The translations under genes were made by a program, and so were the position numbers. From the NCBI GenBank assembly GCA_964473395.1, contig CAYYOW010000084.1, positions 1 to 9,666 of the forward strand: a stretch of DNA of 9,666 nt, given 5' to 3'. Positions 1 through 4,013 of the stretch are shown piece by piece. This stretch comes from Sulfidibacterium sp964473395 (GTDB lineage: Bacteria > Bacteroidota > Bacteroidia > Bacteroidales > F082). Positions within the stretch are counted from its first letter, which is position 1. Every line of letters begins with the position of its first letter. The notes under the pieces are model-generated. The model had not been told where the DNA came from and did no database searches. It saw nothing but the letters and a program-made list of their open reading frames with translations.

Positions 1-304
1 TTTCTTTACTCATTTTATCGGGCATTGTAAAGATAAGCTTATACCCACGCATAATACCAACCAGCGCCAGTCCCAGCCCTGTATTTCCCGATGTAGGTTC
101 TATAATGGTGCCTCCCGGCTTTAATAAACCTTTTTGCTCCGCTTCATCAATCATTGAAATGGCAATACGGTCTTTGCTGCTACCTCCGGGATTAAAGGAT
201 TCCAGCTTCGTTAACAATAGGGGAGACAGTCCCTTGTTAATTTGATTTAATCTTACCAACGGAGTCTTTCCAATGGTCTCTAAAATATTATTTCTATAGT
301 TCAT
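1..304 (-). CDS. PLP-dependent cysteine synthase / cystathionine beta-synthase, N-terminal part (cut by window edge)
   Basis: The first 101 residues are present; the rest lies beyond base 1. Visible motifs: IGKTPLVRL (residues 11-19), NPGGSSKDRIA (38-48) with the PLP-binding lysine at Lys44, and EPTSGNTG (69-76), the loop that binds the substrate carboxylate and PLP phosphate. MRGYKLIFTMPDKMS (85-99) also fits. GGSSKDRIA, LKPGGTIIEPTSGNTG and PDKMS match the cystathionine beta-synthase branch more closely than the CysK branch. Within this fold the activity could be O-acetylserine sulfhydrylase (making cysteine) or cystathionine beta-synthase. The missing C-terminus, with or without CBS domains, would decide. 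The two Cys-rich peptides in the leader argue for an enzyme whose expression follows cysteine supply. ATG at 304 is the natural start, with an A-rich stretch and no Shine-Dalgarno upstream. The family call is firm; the exact reaction is not. Confidence 0.9.
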   Translation of the reverse strand, partial: MNYRNNILETIGKTPLVRLNQINKGLSPLLLTKLESFNPGGSSKDRIAISMIDEAEQKGLLKPGGTIIEPTSGNTGLGLALVGIMRGYKLIFTMPDKMSKE

Positions 305-386
305 GACTTTACTTTTTAATTGGCCAAAAGCCGTTTATGCTGTTGTAATTTTTAATTTGGTTTTGTAGCAAGTCAAAAATTGTTAT

Positions 387-426
387 GTCAATAAGTCCTT
401 TTTAGATTTATGAATTGACCCTTATT
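387..426 (-). promoter_or_regulatory. Overlapping alternative inverted repeats after the second uORF
   Basis: Two inverted repeats share bases here. AATAAG (426-421) can pair with CTTATT (395-390), and GTCAAT (419-414) can pair with ATTGAC (392-387). Bases 390-392 belong to both, so the stems exclude each other. The first arm includes the stop codon of the second Cys-rich uORF (427-425), where a terminating or stalled ribosome would mask it. Stems of 6 AU-rich bp are weak, so a switch is only a possibility. Confidence 0.2.
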
Positions 427-520
427 ACGGCTTGCTGTATGTTAATGGCGTAATCCTAAAGCAACAACACCGGGTGCTTGATATACGAAAATAATATGCT
501 TTGAATGGTAATCGCTTCAT
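425..520 (-). CDS. Second Cys-rich leader peptide (31 aa, CCC)
   Basis: An ATG at 520-518 opens a 31-codon frame ending in TAA at 427-425. The product starts MKRLPFKAYYFRIS, has three consecutive cysteines at residues 18-20 (TGT TGT TGC, 469-461) in the context TRCCCFR, and ends YSKP. It is basic, and no protein family is recognisable. It lies between the polycysteine frame (stop at 606) and the enzyme start at 304, on the same strand as both. Three Cys codons in a 31-residue peptide directly upstream of a cysteine-metabolism enzyme is the usual signature of a leader peptide that senses its amino acid. No Shine-Dalgarno precedes it, which is normal for Bacteroidota. No good promoter of its own is visible, so it is probably read from the same transcript. 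Its stop codon overlaps one arm of an inverted repeat (390-426). Confidence 0.6.
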   Translation of the reverse strand: MKRLPFKAYYFRISSTRCCCFRITPLTYSKP

Positions 521-605
521 GTCTTAAATATTTTTACCGAAAAAATCAGTATTTCTAAATATATAATAGGAAATTGTGAAGAAAAAGATAATGAGAAGAT
601 ATTGC

Positions 606-674
606 TTAGCAACAGCAACAACAACAGGAGGTCGTTGCCAATGGGGTCAGATAATATTTATTTGTCTCTCTCAT
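606..674 (-). CDS. Polycysteine leader peptide (22 aa ending in six Cys)
   Basis: An ATG at 674-672 opens a 22-codon frame ending in TAA at 608-606. The product is MRETNKYYLTPLATTS followed by six consecutive cysteines as its last residues (codons TGT TGT TGT TGC TGT TGC, 626-609). The start lies about 7 nt downstream of an exact -7 box (TATTTTTG, 689-682), so the transcript probably begins at or within a few nt of the start codon. Polycysteine leaderless small ORFs upstream of sulfur genes are known in mycobacteria as cysteine-responsive attenuators. The same role is inferred here because the next full gene on this strand is a cysteine synthase/cystathionine beta-synthase homologue. Two codons are used for Cys (four TGT, two TGC), which argues against a simple trinucleotide expansion. 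It is too short for standard gene callers. Confidence 0.7.
   Translation of the reverse strand: MRETNKYYLTPLATTSCCCCCC
615..638 (-). promoter_or_regulatory. RNA hairpin inside the polycysteine frame
   Basis: On the minus-strand RNA, GCAACGAC (638-631) pairs with GUUGUUGC (622-615) over 8 bp, around the 8-nt loop CUCCUGUU. One pair is a G-U wobble, so the stem is complete only in the minus-strand transcript; the plus-strand copy has an A-C mismatch. The 3' arm consists of Cys codons, so a ribosome translating or stalled there would open the stem. No U-run follows, so this is not an intrinsic terminator. Whether the stem is selected for or follows from the repeated codons is unknown. Confidence 0.3.
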
Positions 675-681
675 TTCGCGG

Positions 682-689
682 CAAAAATA
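682..689 (-). promoter_or_regulatory. -7 box of the cysteine-gene leader promoter
   Basis: Read on the minus strand, 689-682 is TATTTTTG, an exact match to the Bacteroidota -7 consensus TAnnTTTG, followed by CCGCG. The best -33 candidate is TTTG at 709-706, 16 nt upstream. This is shorter than the usual 19 or so, so the upstream element is poor. Transcription would start around 679-675, next to the ATG at 674. It lies about 100 nt downstream of the dinB stop on the same strand, so some read-through from dinB cannot be excluded. Confidence 0.5.
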
Positions 690-789
690 CGCATTATTGT
701 TTTATCAAAGATAAAAAGAATAAATATTTTTTCATTGTTTATTTTAGGGACTCGGTGACTTTCAATCTCAAAGCTTTGAACTTCAAATT

Positions 790-1935
790 TCAAACTTTAC
801 CCACCACCCGCTGTATAGCCTGTTTTCCATAACGTTTCCGGATATGATCCATGGCATCGTAAAGATTGGCCATCCCCGGTTTCCCGTCAAAAAGGCTCAA
901 CTGCTGTCCACCTCCTGTCAAATGGCTGAAACGTATACCAATCAGGCGAATGCGCATCCTGCGCTGATAAATACGGCCGAAAAGCTCCAGTGCGGCTTTT
1001 ATTAAAACATGGTCAAAAGCGGTATAGGGGAGATGCTTTTGCAGGGTGTGGGTATCAAAATTGGCATAACGGATTTTCACAGTGATACAGCCTGTAATCT
1101 TTCCCTTTCTGCGTAGTTCAAAAGCAATTTTTTCTACCATTCCGATGAGTACGTGGCGCAATTTGACCATGTCTGTAGTGTCCTGGTCAAAGGTACGCTC
1201 TGTACTGATGGATTTCTGTTCGGTATAAGGCACTACTGGAGAGAGATCGATTCCGTTGGCTTTTTTCCAAATGACAAGTCCGTTTTTACCCATGGCCTGC
1301 ATCAGTATTTCCGGCGGAATCAGGCTCAGTGTACGGATGGTGGAGACGCCCATAGAACGCAACAAACGATAATTTTTTTGTCCGACCATGGGGATCTTCC
1401 GAATAGACAACGGAAACAAAAAGGGTTTTACCTTCCCTGGTGGGATATACAGCTCACCGTTAGGTTTGGCTTCGCCGGTGGCTATTTTTGAGATGGTTTT
1501 GTTCATTGACAGTCCGAAAGAGATGGGCAGTCCCGACTCGTTGATAATACGCCGGCGCAACTCATGTGTCCATTTCAGGCTTCCGAAAAAACGATCCATT
1601 CCGGTGATGTCGAGATAGTGCTCGTCGATGGAAGCTTTTTCGTAAACGGGGGCACTTCTGGCAATAATCTCCGTCACTAACCGGGAATATTTGCTGTAGT
1701 GTTCCATGTCGCCCCGGATAAAAATGGCATCGCCACACAACTGCTTCGCCATGCGTACGGGCATAGCCGAATGGATGCCAAAATGCCGTGCTTCGTAACT
1801 GCAACTCGCTACCACACTACGGTCGGAAAGGCCACCGATAATTACGGGTTTCCCTTCTAACGCGCTGTTTGTCAGCCGTTCCACCGACACAAAAAAGCTG
1901 TCCATATCCAAATGAACAATCGTCCGCTCTTCCAT
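790..1935 (-). CDS. dinB: DNA polymerase IV (Y-family translesion polymerase)
   Basis: This is an error-prone polymerase that copies past damaged template bases; 381 residues is a usual length. HLDMDSFFVSVE (residues 8-19) holds the first metal-binding aspartate, Asp10, and the steric gate Phe15. SIDEHYLD (102-109) holds the other catalytic acids, Asp104 and Glu105. YEARHFGI (47-54) is the conserved finger motif. The helix-hairpin-helix region near IRKIPMVGQKNYRLLRSMGV and the little-finger domain follow. QLSLFD (345-350) is a sliding-clamp binding motif, placed before a roughly 30-residue tail instead of at the very end. His106 replaces the Ala of E. coli DinB in the SIDEAYLD motif. The gene is divergent from an S24-type repressor (2166-2966), which suggests damage-inducible control. 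ATG at 1935 is chosen because it directly precedes the catalytic N-terminus. The leader is A/T-rich with no Shine-Dalgarno. Confidence 0.96.
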   Translation of the reverse strand: MEERTIVHLDMDSFFVSVERLTNSALEGKPVIIGGLSDRSVVASCSYEARHFGIHSAMPVRMAKQLCGDAIFIRGDMEHYSKYSRLVTEIIARSAPVYEKASIDEHYLDITGMDRFFGSLKWTHELRRRIINESGLPISFGLSMNKTISKIATGEAKPNGELYIPPGKVKPFLFPLSIRKIPMVGQKNYRLLRSMGVSTIRTLSLIPPEILMQAMGKNGLVIWKKANGIDLSPVVPYTEQKSISTERTFDQDTTDMVKLRHVLIGMVEKIAFELRRKGKITGCITVKIRYANFDTHTLQKHLPYTAFDHVLIKAALELFGRIYQRRMRIRLIGIRFSHLTGGGQQLSLFDGKPGMANLYDAMDHIRKRYGKQAIQRVVGKV

Positions 1936-1978
1936 TTAAAAAATATTTTGACTAAATACTTGACATTTAAAATATTTT
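1933..1978. repeat. Direct repeat containing palindrome AAAATATTTT at the dinB start
   Basis: CATTTAAAAAATATTTT (1933-1949) and CATTTAAAATATTTT (1964-1978) are near-copies. Each contains the self-complementary 10-mer AAAATATTTT (1940-1949 and 1969-1978), 29 bp apart, close to three helical turns. The first copy overlaps the dinB start codon and the second lies inside the promoter facing the other way. They may be operator sites, or simply AT-rich promoter DNA. Confidence 0.3.
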
Positions 1979-1989
1979 ATGTACTTTTG
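1960..1989 (+). promoter_or_regulatory. Promoter of the repressor-exonuclease pair
   Basis: TTGACA at 1960-1965 and TACTTTTG at 1982-1989 form an exact TTG-N19-TAnnTTTG promoter of the Bacteroidota type. Transcription should start near 1993-1996 and read toward the repressor at 2166, leaving a leader of about 170 nt. The start point falls inside the palindrome at 1988-2004. Confidence 0.65.
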
Positions 1990-2004
1990 ATTAAAATTTA
2001 ATCA
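1988..2004. promoter_or_regulatory. Perfect 17-bp palindrome, candidate repressor operator
   Basis: TGATTAAA (1988-1995) and TTTAATCA (1997-2004) are perfect inverted copies around a single A. The site overlaps the end of the -7 box and the expected start of the plus-strand promoter, and lies 53 bp from the dinB start codon. A dimeric XRE protein bound here would block its own promoter and could also affect dinB. The binding protein is inferred from position. Confidence 0.5.
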
Positions 2005-2082
2005 TGTTTACGACAGCAATATAATCATTTTGGATAGAATTTATTTAAATAGAAGAAATTTTTAACAAAAAACGCCTTGTGC

Positions 2083-2112
2083 ACTTTCGTGATAAAAAAG
2101 AAATCACAAAGT
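2083..2112. promoter_or_regulatory. Inverted repeat in the repressor leader
   Basis: ACTTTCGTGAT (2083-2093) and ATCACAAAGT (2103-2112) are inverted copies, apart from one extra base in the left arm, separated by nine mostly A bases. This could be a second operator or an mRNA hairpin about 50 nt before the start codon. No U-run follows, so it is not an intrinsic terminator. Confidence 0.35.
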
Positions 2113-2165
2113 ACCTTATGGGGGGACACTAAAGGAAAATCATACATCAAAAATCTAAAATCCAA

Positions 2166-2966
2166 ATGTATTTTAAAGACAATATCAAATTACTCAGAAA
2201 GCGCAAAGGCCGCACGCAGGATGATGTGGCATTTGCTCTGAAAATGAAACGCTCTACGCTGAGCGGCTACGAAAATGGCGTGGCACAACCCAACCTGAAC
2301 GCACTCATGCGTTTTTCGGAATACTATGGTGTTGCCATCGACACGCTGGTGAAAATGGATTTATCCTCACTTTCAGAAAGTCAGCTCTCGCAGTTGGAGC
2401 GTGGCTACGATATATATGTGAAAGGCAGTAACCTGCGTGTGCTGGCTACCACGGTGGATCAGGACAATGAAGAAAATATTGAGCTGGTGAACGAAAAGGC
2501 CAAAGCCGGCTATGCCACCGGTTTTGCCGATCCCGACTATATTCAGGTACTGCCCACTTTTAAGCTGCCATTTCTGTCCAAACAGAAAAAATACCGCACG
2601 TTTCAGGTGAGTGGTGACTCCATGCTACCCATTCCTGATGGCTCTTACGTCACCGGCGAATTTGTACAAGACTGGAATTTTATTCGTAACCATCATGCTT
2701 ACATTGTGTTGACCAAAGAGGATGGAATTGTTTTTAAGGTGTTGGAAAACAAGATAAAAGAGAGTGGAAAGATTAAGCTATACTCCCTGAACTCATTATA
2801 TCTTCCTTACGAATTGCCCGTTACAGAAATAAGGGAAATCTGGAAATTCGTCAATTACATCAGCTCCGAAGTCCCCGAAGCGAACAAGGAGAAAGACCGG
2901 CTGGCCGAAGAGGTGAAGCAGTTGAAACAGCAAGTGCAGGCTATTCAGATGAAACTGAATTTGTAA
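2166..2966 (+). CDS. XRE-family repressor with C-terminal S24 (LexA/CI-like) peptidase domain
   Basis: The 266-residue protein has three parts. Residues 7-62 form an XRE helix-turn-helix domain; the HTH core is TQDDVAFALKMKRSTLSGYE (17-36). Residues about 105-230 form an S24/LexA-type fold, and the last 30 residues are a heptad-rich coiled coil. FQVSGDSMLPIPDGSYV (146-162) contains the candidate nucleophile Ser152, and GIVFKVLEN (187-195) contains the candidate general base Lys191. Their 39-residue spacing is close to the 37 of E. coli LexA. An Ala-Gly pair (Ala114-Gly115), the bond LexA and CI repressors cleave, sits 38 residues before the serine. The protein could therefore be a self-cleaving repressor that responds to RecA filaments. 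It is divergent from dinB, and an exonuclease gene follows 21 bp downstream. ATG at 2166 gives a complete HTH domain. Self-cleavage and SOS control are inferences. Confidence 0.88.
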   Translation: MYFKDNIKLLRKRKGRTQDDVAFALKMKRSTLSGYENGVAQPNLNALMRFSEYYGVAIDTLVKMDLSSLSESQLSQLERGYDIYVKGSNLRVLATTVDQDNEENIELVNEKAKAGYATGFADPDYIQVLPTFKLPFLSKQKKYRTFQVSGDSMLPIPDGSYVTGEFVQDWNFIRNHHAYIVLTKEDGIVFKVLENKIKESGKIKLYSLNSLYLPYELPVTEIREIWKFVNYISSEVPEANKEKDRLAEEVKQLKQQVQAIQMKLNL

Positions 2967-2987
2967 AATATAAGACCGGCTATACAA

Positions 2988-3533
2988 ATGAAATATGCTA
3001 TCCTCGACATAGAAACCACCGGTCTGAGTCCGGCACGGGAGAAGATTACTGAAATTGCCATTTTTCTGCATGATGGAACGAAAATCACGGATGAATACAG
3101 CACCCTAATCAATCCTGAGAAAGAAATTCCTTACCGTATAACCCAAATAACGGGTATCAACAACCATATGGTGGAAAATGCCCCGCGGTTTTTCGAGGTG
3201 GGTAGGAAAATTGTTGAGTTCACTGAAGGTACTATCATTATCGGCCACAACGTGCGGTTTGACTACGGTTTTATCCGTCAGGAATTCCTACGCCTTGGTT
3301 TCGACTTTCAACGGGAGACACTGGACACGGTAAAACTCAGTCGGAAACTGATTCCCGGTTATCCATCCTACAGCTTGGGAAAACTGTGTAGAAATCTCGG
3401 TATCAGCAACCATGCCCGACACCGTGCTGCCGGCGATGCTTTGGCTACTGTAACTCTTTTTGAATTACTGCTTTCCATGGATCCCGCCTTGAATAAAGCA
3501 AATCTATCACGGTCGTTGCAGGATTTTGGCTAA
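2988..3533 (+). CDS. DnaQ-like DEDDh 3'-5' exonuclease
   Basis: The 181-residue protein is essentially one exonuclease domain, related to the proofreading subunit of DNA polymerase III and to the PolC exonuclease. All five active-site residues are visible: Asp7 and Glu9 in LDIETTG, Asp92 in GHNVRFDYGFI (86-96), and His145 and Asp150 in HRAAGDA (145-151). The H-x4-D spacing defines the DEDDh subtype. No polymerase, helicase or GIY-YIG domain is attached, so the substrate is open: free proofreading factor, repair nuclease or oligoribonuclease-like enzyme. The gene starts 21 bp after the repressor and probably shares its transcript. Placement beside the repressor and dinB suggests a role in the damage response, perhaps editing or end-processing beside the low-fidelity polymerase. 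Confidence 0.93.
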   Translation: MKYAILDIETTGLSPAREKITEIAIFLHDGTKITDEYSTLINPEKEIPYRITQITGINNHMVENAPRFFEVGRKIVEFTEGTIIIGHNVRFDYGFIRQEFLRLGFDFQRETLDTVKLSRKLIPGYPSYSLGKLCRNLGISNHARHRAAGDALATVTLFELLLSMDPALNKANLSRSLQDFG

Positions 3534-3601
3534 TGTGGCCAACTTATCTTCAACACCAACAGGACAACAAAAGAACTTCGCAGGATTATTCTTTCGACAA
3601 T

Positions 3602-3651
3602 CAAAAAAGGAAATCTCCACATGACTTTTTAATCGCTACAGGCCTTTTTTG
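3602..3651 (+). terminator. Possible weak terminator after the exonuclease gene
   Basis: CAAAAAAGG (3602-3610) and CCTTTTTTG (3643-3651) are perfect inverted copies, and the right arm ends in a T-run. The 32-nt loop is long and the stem AT-rich, so this is a weak candidate. It lies about 70 nt after the exonuclease stop and before the efflux promoter. Nothing better is visible between 3534 and 3692. Confidence 0.25.
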
Positions 3652-3692
3652 TTGATAACCATTCATTAACTTTTATTTTTTTGATTTTCTTC

Positions 3693-3722
3693 TTGACATC
3701 TTGATTTTTTATATTACTTTTG
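3693..3722 (+). promoter_or_regulatory. Promoter of the RND efflux operon
   Basis: TTGACA at 3693-3698 and TACTTTTG at 3715-3722 form an exact TTG-N19-TAnnTTTG promoter. Box sequences and spacing are identical to the promoter at 1960-1989. The expected start is near 3726-3729, giving a leader of roughly 285 nt before the first efflux gene. Confidence 0.65.
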
Positions 3723-3723
3723 C

Positions 3724-3739
3724 AAGTGATTGTTTACTT
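3724..3739. promoter_or_regulatory. TetR-type operator candidate at the efflux promoter start
   Basis: AAGTGATTGTTTACTT is an imperfect palindrome with half-sites AAGTnA and TnACTT, typical of operators bound by TetR-family dimers. It begins one base after the -7 box, so a bound repressor would cover the transcription start. TTACGTAA (3738-3745), a perfect 8-bp palindrome, overlaps its right edge. Many efflux operons are controlled by a TetR protein, but none is encoded in this window. The regulator is inferred. Confidence 0.35.
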
Positions 3740-3744
3740 ACGTA

Positions 3745-3780
3745 ATGAATGTTGATGAAAAACACAATAGAATTAATTAA
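3745..3780 (+). pseudogene. Tiny frame after the efflux promoter, possible remnant of a regulator start
   Basis: ATG at 3745 opens an 11-codon frame reading MNVDEKHNRIN, then TAA. It begins about 20 nt after the expected transcription start, where the first gene of the operon would normally lie. The charged residues followed by R-I resemble the first residues of many TetR regulators. No further TetR-like sequence was found in any frame downstream. It may be a decayed gene, a leader peptide or chance. Confidence 0.12.
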
Positions 3781-3840
3781 ATAACTGAAATACAACCATT
3801 ATCAAAGTTAAACCTTGCAACTTGAAAAAATAAAAATAAC

Positions 3841-3920
3841 AGAAAGGACAGATGGTGTTGAATAAAACGGAAAGAAAGCAGAAAAATAGGGAGGCACAGG
3901 AAGAAAAAGAGGAGAGAAAA
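3841..3920 (+). other. Purine-rich tract in the efflux operon leader
   Basis: Only 11 of these 80 bases are pyrimidines, and the last 20 contain none. The stretch lies about 90 nt before the first efflux gene and would form a largely unstructured A/G-rich mRNA leader. It could be a ribosome standby site, a binding site for an RNA-binding protein, or low-complexity DNA. Confidence 0.4.
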
Positions 3921-3935
3921 TTCCGACTTAAATAA
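3852..3935 (+). CDS. Possible small highly charged leader ORF (27 aa)
   Basis: ATG at 3852 opens a 27-codon frame ending in TAA at 3933-3935. Sixteen of the 27 residues are Lys, Arg or Glu, as expected from translating a purine-rich tract. AAAGGA sits upstream, but only 3 nt from the ATG, which is too close for a good ribosome binding site. It lies wholly within the leader of the efflux operon. No family is recognised, and chance is the likelier explanation. Confidence 0.15.
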   Translation: MVLNKTERKQKNREAQEEKEERKFRLK

Positions 3936-4013
3936 CAACATGCGAAAAAATTAAGAATTGAAAACAATAAAGAATAAATGTTACCAAACAAAAACAGTTA
4001 AACCAAAGAAAAA

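Larger units (their letters stand above)
305..681 (-). promoter_or_regulatory. Long leader of the cysteine synthase-like gene with two Cys-rich uORFs
   Basis: About 370 nt separate a -7 box at 682-689 from the enzyme start at 304. On this strand the stretch holds a 22-codon frame ending in six Cys codons (606-674), a 31-codon frame with three Cys codons (425-520), and several short inverted repeats. The layout is that of a peptide-coding attenuation leader: a shortage of charged tRNA-Cys would stall ribosomes in the Cys runs and change expression of the gene at 1-304. I see no GC-rich hairpin followed by a U-run, so control, if real, may act through Rho or through translation rather than an intrinsic terminator. 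The function is inferred from content and position. No other gene was found here. Confidence 0.55.

Noticed and set aside
320..335. GGC-loop-GCC hairpin just before the enzyme start
   Set aside because: The stem has only three GC pairs and no U-run follows, so it is not credible as a terminator by itself.
606..629. Simple CAA-type trinucleotide repeat
   Set aside because: It looks like a microsatellite on the plus strand, but the unit varies (aca/gca) exactly as synonymous Cys codons would, and it sits in frame behind an ATG next to a promoter on the other strand.
576..758. 60-residue plus-strand frame in the cysteine-gene leader
   Set aside because: Antisense to the polycysteine frame and its promoter, with unremarkable composition and no start signals. 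The Cys-rich minus-strand frames explain the region better.
641..832. Plus-strand frame (ATG 641) with an ideal AGGAGGT eight bases upstream
   Set aside because: The apparent ribosome site is the complement of the Thr-Ser-Cys codons of the minus-strand polycysteine peptide. The frame runs antisense into the end of dinB, has no family resemblance, and no promoter precedes it.
1153..1618. Plus-strand frames inside dinB
   Set aside because: They are shadows of a well-supported polymerase gene, with no recognisable motifs.
3773..3991. 72-residue minus-strand frame rich in Phe, Leu and Cys
   Set aside because: It is the complement of the purine-rich efflux leader, which forces Phe/Leu/Ser/Cys codons. 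It has no promoter on that strand and no domain.
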